From Alicyclobacillus shizuokensis NBRC 103103 (GTDB taxonomy: Bacteria; Bacillota; Bacilli; Alicyclobacillales; Alicyclobacillaceae), in the NCBI RefSeq assembly GCF_001552255.1, contig NZ_BCQV01000012.1:59990-123989 (forward strand): a stretch of 64,000 nt of DNA. Direction: 5' to 3'. Numbering within the stretch: position 1 is the stretch's first letter; every line of letters begins with the position of its first letter. The notes below the pieces were generated by a model, which had not been told where the DNA came from, ran no database searches, and saw only the letters and a list, made by a program, of their open reading frames with translations. The position numbers and the translations under genes are program-made. Positions 8,588-18,005 of this stretch are shown piece by piece.

Positions 8588-10084
8588 TTATCGCCCGCGT
8601 CCAAACTTGGGAATCGGCTGTGCCCCCAGCGAAACGTGGACCGTCTGCAGCTCGGTGTAAAACTCGAAGCTGTAGTGCCCGCCCTCGCGGCCAATGCCGC
8701 TCATCTTGGCGCCGCCAAACGGCGTGCGCAGGTCGCGCACGTTCTGCGAATTGACCCAGACCATCCCCGACTGGATGCGCTGCGCCACCCGATGCGCCCG
8801 GGTCAAGTCGTTGGTCCATACATACGCGGCCAATCCATATTTCACGCCGTTGGCCAAGCGTATGGCCTCTTCCTCCGTACCAAACGGGATGGAGACCAGC
8901 ACCGGGCCGAAAATCTCCTCCTGGGCGATGCGCATCTCGTTTCGCACATCGACAAACAGGGTCGGCGGCACGAAGTTTCCACCTGCCAGGTGCTTTGGCA
9001 CCTCCGCCTGTGCGGCGATGCGCGCACCCTCCCGCACCCCCTGGTCAATGTAGGCGAGCACCCTGTCCCGATGCTCCGGGTGGATGAGGGCGCCCACCTC
9101 GGTCTGTGCATCCGCCGGGTGGCCCACGCGGATGCTCTTCACCCGCTCCGCCAGTCGTGCCTCGAACGTCTCCCGGATAGAACGCTCCACCAACAGGCGC
9201 GATCCGGCCGTGCACCGCTCCCCGTTCAACGAATAGACGCCGAAGATGACGGCGTCCACCGCCTTGTCCAGGTCCGCGTCCGCGAACACGATGACCGGCG
9301 ACTTGCCGCCCAACTCCATCGAAAACCGCTTCAGACCGACTGCCCCAGTGCGCATGATCTCCTGGCCGGTCGTCGTTTCCCCGGTGAACGAGATGAGCGG
9401 CACATCCGGGTGGCGCACCAACGCGGCGCCTGCGGTCTCCCCGAAACCGTGCACGACGTTGAACACGCCGTCCGGCAGACCCGCCTCCTGCAGGAGCGCG
9501 GCCAGGCGCGTGGCGGTCAGCGGCGACCACTCGGCCGGTTTGAGGACCGCCGTGTTGCCCGTCGCGAGACAGGGAGCAATCTTCCAGGTGGCGAGCATGA
9601 GCGGGGTGTTCCACGGCGTGATCAGCCCGGCCACCCCCACGGGTCTACGCACGGTATAGTTAAGGAACATGTCGTCCACAGGGTACGTCTCCCCGGTCAG
9701 GCGCGTCGCCATCTCCGCGAAGAAGCGGAAGTTGTCGGCCGCCCGCGCCGCCTGCCCACGCGCCTGTGCAATCGGCAGCCCGGTGTCGAGCACCTCCAGT
9801 TGAGCCAGTTCATCCTCATGTCGCTCGATGGTGTCCGCGATGCGGTGGAGCAGGCGAGCCCGGTCCTTCGCCTTCATCGTCCGCCACGGGCCGGCCTCAA
9901 ACGCTTGCTTGGCAGCCGCCACCGCACGGTCGATGTCCTCCGCCTGTCCGTCCGCCACCGTGGTCAAGACCTCGTTCGTGGTCGGGTTGACGGTTGCAAA
10001 CGTCCGTCCCGACACGCTGTCGCAGAACTCGCCGTTGATAAAGTGTTGGGCCGGTCTCACAGTAACTTGTGATGACTCTGTCAT
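8588..10084 (-). CDS. hpaE: 5-carboxymethyl-2-hydroxymuconate semialdehyde dehydrogenase
   Basis: This NAD-dependent aldehyde dehydrogenase has 498 residues. It carries the WNTPLMLATWKIAPCLATGN nucleotide-binding strand, the general-base Glu in MELGGKSP and the catalytic Cys in NGERCTAGSR. It oxidises the ring-cleavage semialdehyde made by HpaD. The ATG at 10084 is chosen because GAGGAGG stands six bases upstream; a start five codons earlier lacks such a site. It heads the hpaEBD-lyase-Rieske-hpaG1G2F operon and is preceded by the 16-bp palindrome at 10143-10158. Confidence 0.92.
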   Translation of the reverse strand: MTESSQVTVRPAQHFINGEFCDSVSGRTFATVNPTTNEVLTTVADGQAEDIDRAVAAAKQAFEAGPWRTMKAKDRARLLHRIADTIERHEDELAQLEVLDTGLPIAQARGQAARAADNFRFFAEMATRLTGETYPVDDMFLNYTVRRPVGVAGLITPWNTPLMLATWKIAPCLATGNTAVLKPAEWSPLTATRLAALLQEAGLPDGVFNVVHGFGETAGAALVRHPDVPLISFTGETTTGQEIMRTGAVGLKRFSMELGGKSPVIVFADADLDKAVDAVIFGVYSLNGERCTAGSRLLVERSIRETFEARLAERVKSIRVGHPADAQTEVGALIHPEHRDRVLAYIDQGVREGARIAAQAEVPKHLAGGNFVPPTLFVDVRNEMRIAQEEIFGPVLVSIPFGTEEEAIRLANGVKYGLAAYVWTNDLTRAHRVAQRIQSGMVWVNSQNVRDLRTPFGGAKMSGIGREGGHYSFEFYTELQTVHVSLGAQPIPKFGRGR

Positions 10085-10142
10085 GGTCGTCCTCCTCACC
10101 GCTTTCCGTCCTGAAGCCTAACCGCCCTTACTAACCTATCTA

Positions 10143-10158
10143 AAATCATATATGATTT
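10143..10158. promoter_or_regulatory. 16-bp operator palindrome overlapping the hpaE promoter
   Basis: AAATCATATATGATTT is a perfect inverted repeat about 60 bases before hpaE. Read on the minus strand, TTGTGT and TATGAT (18 bases apart) make a plausible promoter whose -10 lies inside the palindrome, so a bound repressor would block transcription. The 12-base core recurs before the P450 gene (2560-2571). Confidence 0.65.
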
Positions 10159-10183
10159 GAGATAAAATACACAAGACCTTTCG

Positions 10184-10675
10184 CTACACTCCGACAGCAT
10201 TCACCGACAAGTACCCGCCCTTCCAGAACAAGAGCGGACGCAGCGGTCGAGGTTCCACGTAGAGTCGCCGCACGTGCGCGAGCACAATCCCATGGTCGCC
10301 CCCTTCCATGACGTTCTCCACTTCGCAGGCCAGGGTGCACAGCGTCTCCTCCAGTCGAGGTACCCCCGCCCAATCGCGGAAGCCGAACTCAGGCCGGTCC
10401 CGGAGCCCACCGGCAAAATACCTCGAAAGGGACTCCTGCCCGGCCGCCAACACGTTGACACCAAACGAAGCACCCGGCTGCAGGAGTGTGCTCATTCGGC
10501 AACCGCGGCTCAAACACACGAGGATGAGCGGCGGATCCAGCGACACCGACGTAAAGGCGTTGGCCGTCATGGCATGCGCACGCCCGTCCACCCAGGTGGA
10601 CAACACCGTCACGCCCGTCGCAAACATGCCCAGCGTTTCCCGAAAGCGTTTACTTTCCGACGGAGAGTATTCCAT
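10184..10675 (-). CDS. hpaC: Flavin reductase component of 4-hydroxyphenylacetate monooxygenase
   Basis: This 163-residue FMN-binding split-barrel flavin reductase carries the family motifs FATGVTVLST near residue 20, ANAFTSVSLDPPLILVCL and the C-terminal GDHGIVLAHV. It supplies reduced FAD to HpaB. The ATG at 10675 is supported by AAGGAGG eleven bases upstream and fits the family length; an upstream in-frame extension to 10744 has no such site. It lies 99 bases before hpaE and has its own promoter (10831-10860), so the reductase and the main operon may be expressed from two promoters. Confidence 0.88.
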   Translation of the reverse strand: MEYSPSESKRFRETLGMFATGVTVLSTWVDGRAHAMTANAFTSVSLDPPLILVCLSRGCRMSTLLQPGASFGVNVLAAGQESLSRYFAGGLRDRPEFGFRDWAGVPRLEETLCTLACEVENVMEGGDHGIVLAHVRRLYVEPRPLRPLLFWKGGYLSVNAVGV

Positions 10676-10787
10676 TCCCGAGCAACCTCCTCCTTGTTGC
10701 AGCCCGCGTTGTATGCGGACTGCGCCCTCGCTTTTACTGCCCAACCCCGTTCCTGGAAGGCCAACCTGCCCACACGGCGACTCGTTC

Positions 10788-10802
10788 GCTCAAAGAGTGA
10801 GC
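10788..10802. promoter_or_regulatory. Small inverted repeat in the hpaC leader
   Basis: GCTCA-AAGAG-TGAGC is an inverted repeat about 30 bases downstream of the predicted hpaC promoter. It could be an IclR binding site or just a small hairpin in the leader. The rest of the 305-base hpaC-iclR interval holds only the two promoters. Confidence 0.35.
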
Positions 10803-10830
10803 AAATGAATTCGTTTCTTTCTTGCACCCT

Positions 10831-10860
10831 ATCCTACGCGGTGGCGCCCACGAGTGTCAA
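10831..10860 (-). promoter_or_regulatory. hpaC promoter
   Basis: On the minus strand a perfect TTGACA (10855-10860) and TAGGAT (10831-10836) are 18 bases apart, a good sigma-A match. Transcription would run toward hpaC. Confidence 0.65.
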
Positions 10861-10895
10861 CCCATTTTCTCTGAACCTTCCCGTCCGTTCGGTTA

Positions 10896-10926
10896 TTGAC
10901 GGCCACGGTGAGGGGTCGGCTATCAT
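10896..10926 (+). promoter_or_regulatory. iclR promoter candidate
   Basis: TTGACG (10896-10901) and TATCAT (10921-10926) lie 19 bases apart, slightly wide for sigma-A, about 55 bases before the TTG start of the IclR gene. The site lies back-to-back with the hpaC promoter. Confidence 0.45.
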
Positions 10927-10980
10927 GGAGACAAAAGCGGGTTCCGCTTAGGCCGAAGGACGGCGAAAGGAGCCACTGCA

Positions 10981-11760
10981 TTGAGAGAGCTGCGCATGAC
11001 ATCAATACGAGCGATTGACCGCGCCGTGGATGTCCTCAACGCGTTCAACCACCAGACACCGGAACGAGAGATAGATGAACTGTGCCAGGAGGTCGGCCTG
11101 CCCCGACCTACCGTGTATCGCATCCTCTACACCCTGGAGCGGCGAGGACTCATCCTTTACAACCCGGACACACACAAATACAGGTTGGGATACCAATTTT
11201 TGTACTACGGGGACCTGGTCGCGCACGCCCTGGATCTGCGTCGGGAAGCGGAAGACGTGCTGCTGGAATTGCACCGGCAGACCCAGCAGACCGTTCTCAT
11301 GTCGGTGGCGCGGGAGGACACGCTGACGTATGTGTTCCGAAAAGAGGCACCGGAAGGCCTGAAGGTCTCCACCTTTGAAGGACCACGCCGGCCCATCACG
11401 TTTGGCGCCTTTGGCTGTGTCACCATGGCCTACATGGACGCAGACAATTTGGAGCGGTTGCTGGCCCAACCGCTGCCTGCTTTCACACCGGGGACGGTGA
11501 CGGAACCGGATCTAATTCGTCGGCGCCTGCACCAGATTCGAGAGGACAAGGTGTTCGTGGAGACGCAGGAAGGGTACGTCGGGGTGACTGGCATCGCTGC
11601 CCCCGTGTTCGACGCCCGCAATCATTTTGTTGCCGCTGTCGGCGTCAACGGTCCAACCGTGCAATTGACCGGGGAGCGCCTATCCCAGGCCACTGCCGCG
11701 GTCCGCGACGCGGCCCTACGGATATCGGGCCGTCTCGGCGCGGGCCCGAGGCGCGGGTGA
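10981..11760 (+). CDS. IclR-family transcriptional regulator of the hpa genes
   Basis: This 259-residue regulator has an N-terminal winged helix-turn-helix (AIDRAVDVLNAF then GLPRPTVYRILYTLERRGLI) and a C-terminal IclR effector domain (about residues 80-250, ending in GVTGIAAPVFDARNHFVAAVGVNGP). The TTG start at 10981 is backed by AAAGGAG eight bases upstream; an ATG five codons on is the alternative. It is the only plus-strand gene in the first 35 kb and is divergent from hpaC, the classical arrangement for a local aromatic-pathway regulator. The ligand is probably 4-hydroxyphenylacetate or a pathway intermediate. Convergent sirB follows after 110 bases that show no clear terminator. Confidence 0.88.
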   Translation: MRELRMTSIRAIDRAVDVLNAFNHQTPEREIDELCQEVGLPRPTVYRILYTLERRGLILYNPDTHKYRLGYQFLYYGDLVAHALDLRREAEDVLLELHRQTQQTVLMSVAREDTLTYVFRKEAPEGLKVSTFEGPRRPITFGAFGCVTMAYMDADNLERLLAQPLPAFTPGTVTEPDLIRRRLHQIREDKVFVETQEGYVGVTGIAAPVFDARNHFVAAVGVNGPTVQLTGERLSQATAAVRDAALRISGRLGAGPRRG

Positions 11761-11870
11761 ACCGGGGAACGCAAGCAGATACGCCTGGGCCCCGTCCAGG
11801 CAGTATACATCCAGCGTGGCCGTTGCGGCCCGACGAACGTAAAACCGCGCCTGACAGCCGTGCTCGGATA

Positions 11871-12683
11871 TCAGCCACCGCCGCCGAGCAAGCGCGTCCG
11901 GATGCGCTCGCTGATCACCCTCACCAGTTCATCGTCCACACCCAGGTGGCGGCTCACGTGCACAGCAATTCCGGGGTGCCGCTCCCGCCAGGACTGCACC
12001 TGCGCGGGCAGCGCCTTGCTGAGCAAGCCGGTGAACCACAGGTACGGCATCACCGTGATGAGCCTCGCCCCGGTGTCGGCCGCGGCATCGAGGGCAGCTT
12101 CAAGTCGGCTGCCCAAACCGGTCAGAGAAGCGGGAATGACCGGGCGCACACCGCTGTACTCCTCAACCCGCCGGGCGACGGTGACCAGGTCTTGCCAGGC
12201 GTTCGGATCGTGGTTTCCGCGGGACAACAACACCGCTGCCCCGCCACGCCCATGGATGCCGGCCGGCGAGGCGTCGTGAATGCGGCGGGCTGCCACTTGG
12301 GCAAACCGCTCGTCGACGCCTACCGCCGGCATCACCTCAAATCGCAGGTCGGCCGCCAGGTGCTGTAAGCCCTGTTTGGCGGCGGCAAGCTGGGCGGGAA
12401 TGTCCCGGCGCATATGACCGGCTGTGAACAAGAGCAGTGGACAGACCAGAACGCGGCACACCCGCCGTTCGGCCAGAGTACGCACCGCCGTTCCAATGTC
12501 CGGCGAAGTCAGTTCCAGAAAGGCGGGCTCAATGGAGAGCCATGGCCGCTGGAACGGCAGGCGGTTGCGTACCGCCTCCATGAACTGGCGCGCCTCCGCC
12601 GCCCCTTCTGGATCCCGGGTTCCGTGCGCAATCAGCAGCACACCGGTCTCCTCCCGGACTCCCGCTGCCCTCGTTTCCATCAC
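11871..12683 (-). CDS. sirB: Sirohydrochlorin ferrochelatase, SirB/CbiX type
   Basis: This 270-residue protein has two CbiX-type chelatase halves: LLIAHGTRDPEGAAEA near the N-terminus with the metal-binding His, and AAVLLSRGNHDPNA in the middle. It inserts iron into sirohydrochlorin to make siroheme for sulfite reductase. The start overlaps the cobA stop as GTGATG, so it is translationally coupled. It is the last gene of the sulfate-assimilation operon. A separate precorrin-2 dehydrogenase (SirC) is not present in the window and must lie elsewhere. Confidence 0.88.
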   Translation of the reverse strand: MMETRAAGVREETGVLLIAHGTRDPEGAAEARQFMEAVRNRLPFQRPWLSIEPAFLELTSPDIGTAVRTLAERRVCRVLVCPLLLFTAGHMRRDIPAQLAAAKQGLQHLAADLRFEVMPAVGVDERFAQVAARRIHDASPAGIHGRGGAAVLLSRGNHDPNAWQDLVTVARRVEEYSGVRPVIPASLTGLGSRLEAALDAAADTGARLITVMPYLWFTGLLSKALPAQVQSWRERHPGIAVHVSRHLGVDDELVRVISERIRTRLLGGGG

Positions 12684-13939
12684 CGCGCCGCCCCCGTCGG
12701 CTGGCCGCTGTACGCGAGAAACTGCGCCACTTTCTGCGCATCCGCCAGCACAGGCTGGACCGGGCCGGAGGTTTCATCATCGCCAGTGGCAGGGCGCATC
12801 CACAGCACCGGCACCCCGGCTACTGGGATGCCCATCGCCTGCAGTGCACACAGACAGCGAGTGGACTCCACCCAGACCGCATCCAGCGGGTATTCAGCCG
12901 TCTCCCTGCGCAGGGCCTCCCACACTCCGTGGACGGCAGCCTCGCCCTGTGCGGAGCCGTCGACGAACGCGCCGGCCGGCGGCCCAGCGCTCTCCACCTC
13001 GCGGCCGGATGAGACGTCCCCGCAACAGCCATTGGCAGGCAGTCTCTGACTGGACACGTGCTCGAGCGAAACCTCGTACACCTCGGCGCCCAGGTCTTCC
13101 AGCTCGTCCGCACGGTCGGTGGCCAACTCACGCGTCTCCGCCATCACCAACAGCCGTCGTCCGAATAGCGGCAACCGCTCGGCCCAGGCCAATTGGGACC
13201 TCAATCCGACCGTATCGCCGACCACAATCACCGCGGGCGCGCCCACCCTGGCTACCCGCACTTTATCCACAATGTCGACCAGGGTTCCGTCAACCACCCG
13301 TTGTTGCGCCCGCGTACCCCAGCCGACGACCGCAACTCGGGTGTGAGCCGGCCAGCCTGCGCCGAGCCAATTCTCAACCAGCTGCGGCAGGTGACCGACA
13401 CCCATCAGGACCACCCGCGTGTGGTCAAGAGGAGAGGGAGAGGCACTGTCCGGGGCAGCGCAGGTATTGCCCTCGGCCGGATTGCCGCGGTGACCGGTCT
13501 CAACGGTGAAGCCGGCCGACACGCGGCGGTGAGTGACCGGAATGCCGGCATAAGCCGGAACGGACACGGCGGACGTGACACCCGGCACCAACTCCCAGTC
13601 GATCCCGGCCGCGGACAGAGCCAACGCCTCCTCGCCCCCGCGGCCGAATACGAACGGATCGCCCCCTTTAAGGCGGACCACCGTGGCTCCAGCCTTGGCG
13701 AGGCCGATGAGCAGGCGCTGGATATCGGCCTGCGGCAGGGTATGCAGGCTGGCCCGTTTACCGACATAGATGCACCTGCAGTCCGACCGCGTCCAAGCCA
13801 ACAGGCGGGGAGAGAGAAGGCGGTCATAGACCACGGCATCGGCCTTGGCGAGCAACCGGCGGGCGCGCACCGTCAACAGCCCAGCCGCGCCCGGACCTGC
13901 TCCGACCAGATAAACCTTGCCTGCACCTTCTGCACCCAC
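12680..13939 (-). CDS. cobA: Uroporphyrinogen-III C-methyltransferase with a reduced HemD-like tail
   Basis: Residues 1-245 are a canonical SUMT: VYLVGAGPGAAGLLT at the N-terminus, VRLKGGDPFVFGRGGEEA near residue 85 and GIPVTHRRVS further on. They methylate uroporphyrinogen III to precorrin-2. The remaining 170 residues begin like a uroporphyrinogen-III synthase domain (GRRLLVMAETRELATDRADELEDLGAEV) but are short and then become low in similarity, with an unusual Gly/Ser-rich insert, so this looks like a shrunken HemD domain that may not be active. The GTG at 13939 is chosen for its GAGGAGGGGG ribosome site. It lies 47 bases after cysI. Confidence 0.85.
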   Translation of the reverse strand: MGAEGAGKVYLVGAGPGAAGLLTVRARRLLAKADAVVYDRLLSPRLLAWTRSDCRCIYVGKRASLHTLPQADIQRLLIGLAKAGATVVRLKGGDPFVFGRGGEEALALSAAGIDWELVPGVTSAVSVPAYAGIPVTHRRVSAGFTVETGHRGNPAEGNTCAAPDSASPSPLDHTRVVLMGVGHLPQLVENWLGAGWPAHTRVAVVGWGTRAQQRVVDGTLVDIVDKVRVARVGAPAVIVVGDTVGLRSQLAWAERLPLFGRRLLVMAETRELATDRADELEDLGAEVYEVSLEHVSSQRLPANGCCGDVSSGREVESAGPPAGAFVDGSAQGEAAVHGVWEALRRETAEYPLDAVWVESTRCLCALQAMGIPVAGVPVLWMRPATGDDETSGPVQPVLADAQKVAQFLAYSGQPTGAAR

Positions 13940-13986
13940 GCGGTCCCCCTCCTCGCAGCCAAAGCATGTGTTCCGGCCCCAGCGGG

Positions 13987-15816
13987 TCAGACCCCGGCCG
14001 GGGTGGAGTTCTCCGCCCCAGCCCCGGACGCGGCCCAATCCGCGCGAACTTTCTCCAGATACTCAAACCCGACGCGATGACAATAATTCCCAAACCGCTC
14101 TCCGGGCCGGCGCTCTTTCGCGTACACGGCGATGAGCGGGCGCATCGCTTCGACCAATCCATTAATCGGAACCAGCTCCAGGAAGCGTCGGTTGACACGT
14201 GTCCCGAGGGAATCCGCACCCAGGAACACGTCGTACTTGCCAATGGCGCGGCCGACGAAGCCGATGTCGGCCAGGTAGGGACGGGCGCAGCCATTAGGGC
14301 AGCCGGTCATGCGCACTGAAATCGGCTCGTTCTCCAGCCCGTACTCCGCAAACAACGCCTCAAACTGGGGCAAGACGCTAGGCAACGCGCGCTCCGATTC
14401 GGCAATCGCCAGGCCACAGGTAGGAAGCGCCGGACAGGCCATGGCCACCAGGCGGGTCCGCGGCAGGTCTTCGGCCAACTTGACACCCGCCGCGCGCAAG
14501 CGCGACTCGATGTCGGCACGGGCGTTTTGTGGCAGGTTGGCGAGAATCAGGTTCTGCTGCGTCGTCAAGTGAATGGTAGGCTGGTACTCAGAGACAATCT
14601 CCCGCAGCACGGTGCGCAGCCGGAGTCCTTCCCTGTCGAGCAGGCGGCCGTTCTCAATATAGACGCCGAGGTACGCTTTGTCCCCATAGACGCGCCAGCC
14701 CAAATGGTCCTCCGACGATTGCCAGGTGAGCGGACGGGGTGGGGTGAGCGACCGCCCGATGCGAGCCTCCACCTGCCCTTGGAACCACTCCAATCCCCGC
14801 TCATCAATCAGGTACTTCATGCGCGCGAACCGGCGGTTGGAGCGATTGCCGTAATCCCGCTGCACTGTCAGGATGGCCTCGCAGACCTCCAGCAGCTCAT
14901 CGCGGGTGACAAACGCCAGCGGCGTCGCCGCCCGCGGATACGTGTTCGGGTCTCCGGCAGTGCGGCCCATGCCGCCGCCGACGAGCAGCGTATACCCCAC
15001 CAACCGGTCTCCCTCGGCGTGTGCCACCAGCCCGATGTCATTCGAGTAGACGTCGCAGCAGTTGTCCCCTTCATAGGTCAGGCCAATCTTGAACTTACGC
15101 GGCAGATAGGTGCGGCCATACAACGGCTCTTCCTCGTCGCTCCTGTCCGGATTGTTACCGCCTTCGCCACGCTGGCCGGCCCCTGCCCCCACATCCGACA
15201 GAGAGCCTGCGTCGCCGCCATAGTTGGGGGTGACTTCCTCGCCATCCAACCAGATTTCGTGATACGCTTTCGTCCTGGCTCCAAACCGTGCCACCAACGC
15301 CAATTGATCCGCCCGCAATTGGCGAGCGACAGCATCGCTGCGAGGCTCGGGGCAACTGGTGATGTTGCGCACCTGATCGCCGCAGCCGCCCAAGGTGGTC
15401 ACCAAGGCTTCGTTCAAGGAACGGATGGTCTCCTTCAAGTTCGCCTTCAGTATGCCATGCATCTGAAACGTCTGCCGTGTCGTGATGCGCAGTGTCCCGT
15501 TTCCGTACTCGTCGGCCAACTGGTCAAAGCGCAGATACTGGTCCGCCGTCAGAACGCCGCCGGGGATGCGCGCACGCACCATCATCATGTAGTGGCGCTC
15601 TTTGCCTTCCTTTTTCAATTGTTTGCGCAGGTCCCGGTCATCCTGCTGATAGACGCCATGAAACTTGAGAACCTGGATGTTTTCTTCGGAGAACGACGTC
15701 TTGCCGTCCTGCAAGGCCTCCGTGATGGTCCCGCGCAGATGATGGCTGTCGCGCTTGATGGTTTCAATCTTACTCTCGCCCGGTTGTCCCTGAAGCTCTC
15801 TCTGCGTGTCACTCAT
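13987..15816 (-). CDS. cysI: Assimilatory sulfite reductase hemoprotein
   Basis: This 609-residue protein of the nitrite/sulfite reductase family binds siroheme and [4Fe-4S]. Visible are RITTRQTFQMHGI near residue 115, the parallel repeat TIHLTTQQNLILAN, and the cluster cysteines in CPALPTCGLA and TGCPNGCARPY. It reduces sulfite to sulfide. No flavoprotein CysJ gene lies in this operon, so its electron donor (CysJ elsewhere, or ferredoxin) is open. It sits between sat and the siroheme genes, which makes it sulfite rather than nitrite reductase. The ATG has GGGGGTGGAG upstream. Confidence 0.92.
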   Translation of the reverse strand: MSDTQRELQGQPGESKIETIKRDSHHLRGTITEALQDGKTSFSEENIQVLKFHGVYQQDDRDLRKQLKKEGKERHYMMMVRARIPGGVLTADQYLRFDQLADEYGNGTLRITTRQTFQMHGILKANLKETIRSLNEALVTTLGGCGDQVRNITSCPEPRSDAVARQLRADQLALVARFGARTKAYHEIWLDGEEVTPNYGGDAGSLSDVGAGAGQRGEGGNNPDRSDEEEPLYGRTYLPRKFKIGLTYEGDNCCDVYSNDIGLVAHAEGDRLVGYTLLVGGGMGRTAGDPNTYPRAATPLAFVTRDELLEVCEAILTVQRDYGNRSNRRFARMKYLIDERGLEWFQGQVEARIGRSLTPPRPLTWQSSEDHLGWRVYGDKAYLGVYIENGRLLDREGLRLRTVLREIVSEYQPTIHLTTQQNLILANLPQNARADIESRLRAAGVKLAEDLPRTRLVAMACPALPTCGLAIAESERALPSVLPQFEALFAEYGLENEPISVRMTGCPNGCARPYLADIGFVGRAIGKYDVFLGADSLGTRVNRRFLELVPINGLVEAMRPLIAVYAKERRPGERFGNYCHRVGFEYLEKVRADWAASGAGAENSTPAGV

Positions 15817-15849
15817 GTTGACGCTCCACCCCCGATTGCCGCTATCGGC

Positions 15850-17034
15850 TTACCGAGACGCGTGGGAACTCGTCTCAAGCTCCGCCATGCCTTGAATCAA
15901 TACGTCGGCCACTTCGGGCCGCGAAAACTTCGGCGACAGCCGCTGGCCACTGCGCAAAATCTCCCGCACCTTGGTTCCGGAAAGCATGATGCGGTCCTCG
16001 TCCCCGTGCGGGCAGGTCTTGGTCGAAGCCATGCCGTCACACTTCACACAGTAAAAACTGTGCTCAAAGAACAACGGTGTGATGCCCAACTCCTCCGGCT
16101 TGAAGTTGCTGAAAATCTTCTGCGAATCATACGTGCCATAGTAATCGCCGACACCGGCGTGATCCCGCCCAACAATGAAATGGGTGCAGCCGAAGTTTTT
16201 CCGCACCAATGCGTGCAGTACCGCCTCGCGCGGCCCCGCGTACCGCATCGCCGCCGGATAGACGGCGAGAAACACTCGATCTTTGGGATAGTAATTATCC
16301 AACAGCACTTGATAGCTGCGCATGCGTACGTGAGCCGGGATGTCATCCGACTTCGTCTCGCCCACCAGCGGATTGAGGAACAGACCGTCCACAATTTCAA
16401 GTGCGCACTTTTGGATGTACTCGTGCGCCCGGTGCACCGGGTTGCGGGTCTGGAAACCGACTACCGTGCGCCAACCCAGGCGTTCGAAGGCAGCTCGCGT
16501 CTCGGGCGGATCGAGATAATACTCGGCAAACTCGGCGGGTTGCGTGCGGTTCAACAGGGTGATGGGGCCGGCGACGTAAAAATCGTCACGCTCGTACAGC
16601 TTACGCACGCCCGGATGCTGCTCCTCGGTCGTGCGGTAGACCGCCCCTGCCTCGCGGCGTTTGTCCGGTTGATACACTTCGGCGACCTCTATGGTCCCAT
16701 ATATCACCCCGTCCTCGCCAACCAACGCGGCTTTTTCGCCGATTTTCAGCGATAACGCGACCGACTCGGGAACAGCCAGCGTAATCGGAATCGTCCACAC
16801 CGTTCCATCCGCCAGGCGCATCGTCTCCAGGATGCTTTCCCAGTCTCGCTCGCCCACAAACCCGGTCAGAGGTGAAAAGACACCAATTCCAATCATCTCC
16901 AGGTCCGACAGCGCCCAGTTGGTCAATGGAATTTTCGGCAGGGTGGCCGCTTCGGCCAGCGCCTCCTCACGCTCCCGACCCCGCAAGCGCCGATCGACCA
17001 AAGCACCGCCATGTGCTGCAATCAGTTCTGACAT
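15850..17034 (-). CDS. sat: Sulfate adenylyltransferase
   Basis: This 394-residue ATP sulfurylase of the homo-oligomeric Sat type has the [15 protein letters not shown] motif (phosphate-binding HxxH) near residue 195, the second loop [20 protein letters not shown] and a small C-terminal zinc-type region with CVKCDGM and KTCPHGDED. It makes adenylylsulfate (APS) from sulfate and ATP. No APS kinase gene is present, which fits direct APS reduction by the CysH encoded upstream. The start has GGGGAGG nine bases upstream. Confidence 0.94.
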   Translation of the reverse strand: MSELIAAHGGALVDRRLRGREREEALAEAATLPKIPLTNWALSDLEMIGIGVFSPLTGFVGERDWESILETMRLADGTVWTIPITLAVPESVALSLKIGEKAALVGEDGVIYGTIEVAEVYQPDKRREAGAVYRTTEEQHPGVRKLYERDDFYVAGPITLLNRTQPAEFAEYYLDPPETRAAFERLGWRTVVGFQTRNPVHRAHEYIQKCALEIVDGLFLNPLVGETKSDDIPAHVRMRSYQVLLDNYYPKDRVFLAVYPAAMRYAGPREAVLHALVRKNFGCTHFIVGRDHAGVGDYYGTYDSQKIFSNFKPEELGITPLFFEHSFYCVKCDGMASTKTCPHGDEDRIMLSGTKVREILRSGQRLSPKFSRPEVADVLIQGMAELETSSHASR

Positions 17035-17062
17035 GATGTACCTCCCCGGGTAGAAGTGTTCG

Positions 17063-17842
17063 TCACTTGACTAGCAAATTCCAGCTCGACCACCCGAGCA
17101 TCACCAGCAAGGCCGCCTGAATGGCCTTTTCCGGGACCCGCGCGGTCAAGCGACTGCCAATCAGGATGCCCGGAATGGAGCCGATGAGAATGCTGGCCGC
17201 CAAGCCGAAATCCACGTTGCCGAAGGCAAAGTGTACCAACGCCCCGACAGCCGTCACCAGCACGCCCTGAACGACATCCGTGCCGACCATCTTCGCCGCA
17301 GCCATCGGGTACAACAGCCCCAACATGGCGACGTAAATGGCACCGCTGCCAATCGATGTGGCCCCAACGATGGCCCCCGCCACCAGTCCGAGCATCACCA
17401 ACCGCACCGCAGGCGGCTTGCTCTCCTCCTCGCCAGCCCCCGTCCGCGCCTGTCTGCGCGACTGCCACCAGCGCCAAATCATCACCGCAATCGCCAGAAT
17501 GTAGACCGCGCCGAGGATGCGGCTCATCCACAAATCGAGCGCCGCCGTATCCAGGCGCCGCTCCATCAGCCCGATACTCAGCGATCCGATGGCCGCCCCG
17601 GGCACGCTGCCCAACGCTAGCCACAGGACCACGGCGAAGTGAACTGTACGCTGGCGAATGTGCTGAACCGCGCCGACCAACTTGGTGACTGAGGCGTACA
17701 GGAGATCCGTCCCCACGGCGACCGTTGGATGAACATTGAACAGGAAAATCAACATCGGCGTCATGAGGGAACCGCCACCCATGCCAGTCAGGCCAATGAG
17801 GGCGCCAACCACGAAGCCGCCGACGGACACGCGTAGGTCCAC
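17063..17842 (-). CDS. TauE/SafE-family membrane permease, probable sulfate/sulfite transporter
   Basis: This 259-residue integral membrane protein has about eight predicted helices and the family GxxxG-rich repeats: [20 protein letters not shown] in the first half and [19 protein letters not shown] in the second. Lying between cysH and sat, it most likely moves sulfate, or exports excess sulfite. The GTG start at 17842 is preceded by GGAGTGA. The 163 bases upstream, up to cysH, hold no gene and no convincing terminator. Confidence 0.85.
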   Translation of the reverse strand: MDLRVSVGGFVVGALIGLTGMGGGSLMTPMLIFLFNVHPTVAVGTDLLYASVTKLVGAVQHIRQRTVHFAVVLWLALGSVPGAAIGSLSIGLMERRLDTAALDLWMSRILGAVYILAIAVMIWRWWQSRRQARTGAGEEESKPPAVRLVMLGLVAGAIVGATSIGSGAIYVAMLGLLYPMAAAKMVGTDVVQGVLVTAVGALVHFAFGNVDFGLAASILIGSIPGILIGSRLTARVPEKAIQAALLVMLGWSSWNLLVK

Positions 17843-18005
17843 TCGGGCATCACTCCGCTCTCCTTGTGCCAGCGCAAAAAAGCCGCTGCGGCCATAACAC
17901 AGGCCGGAGAACCCGGCCGCGAGCGAGGAGAATTTCTCCCCGCTAGGGACAACCTATGATGTGGCCGCGCGCTCTGGAAAGGCCATTCGCGCGAGGGAGC
18001 CGACT

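Noticed and set aside
7076..10072. A 998-codon open frame on the plus strand opposite hpaB and hpaE
   Set aside because: It is an antisense shadow produced by GC-rich codon bias. It has no domain, and the opposite strand carries two complete, well-motifed enzymes with ribosome sites.
14527..16755. A 742-codon plus-strand open frame opposite cysI and sat
   Set aside because: It is antisense to two textbook enzymes and its sequence has no family features.
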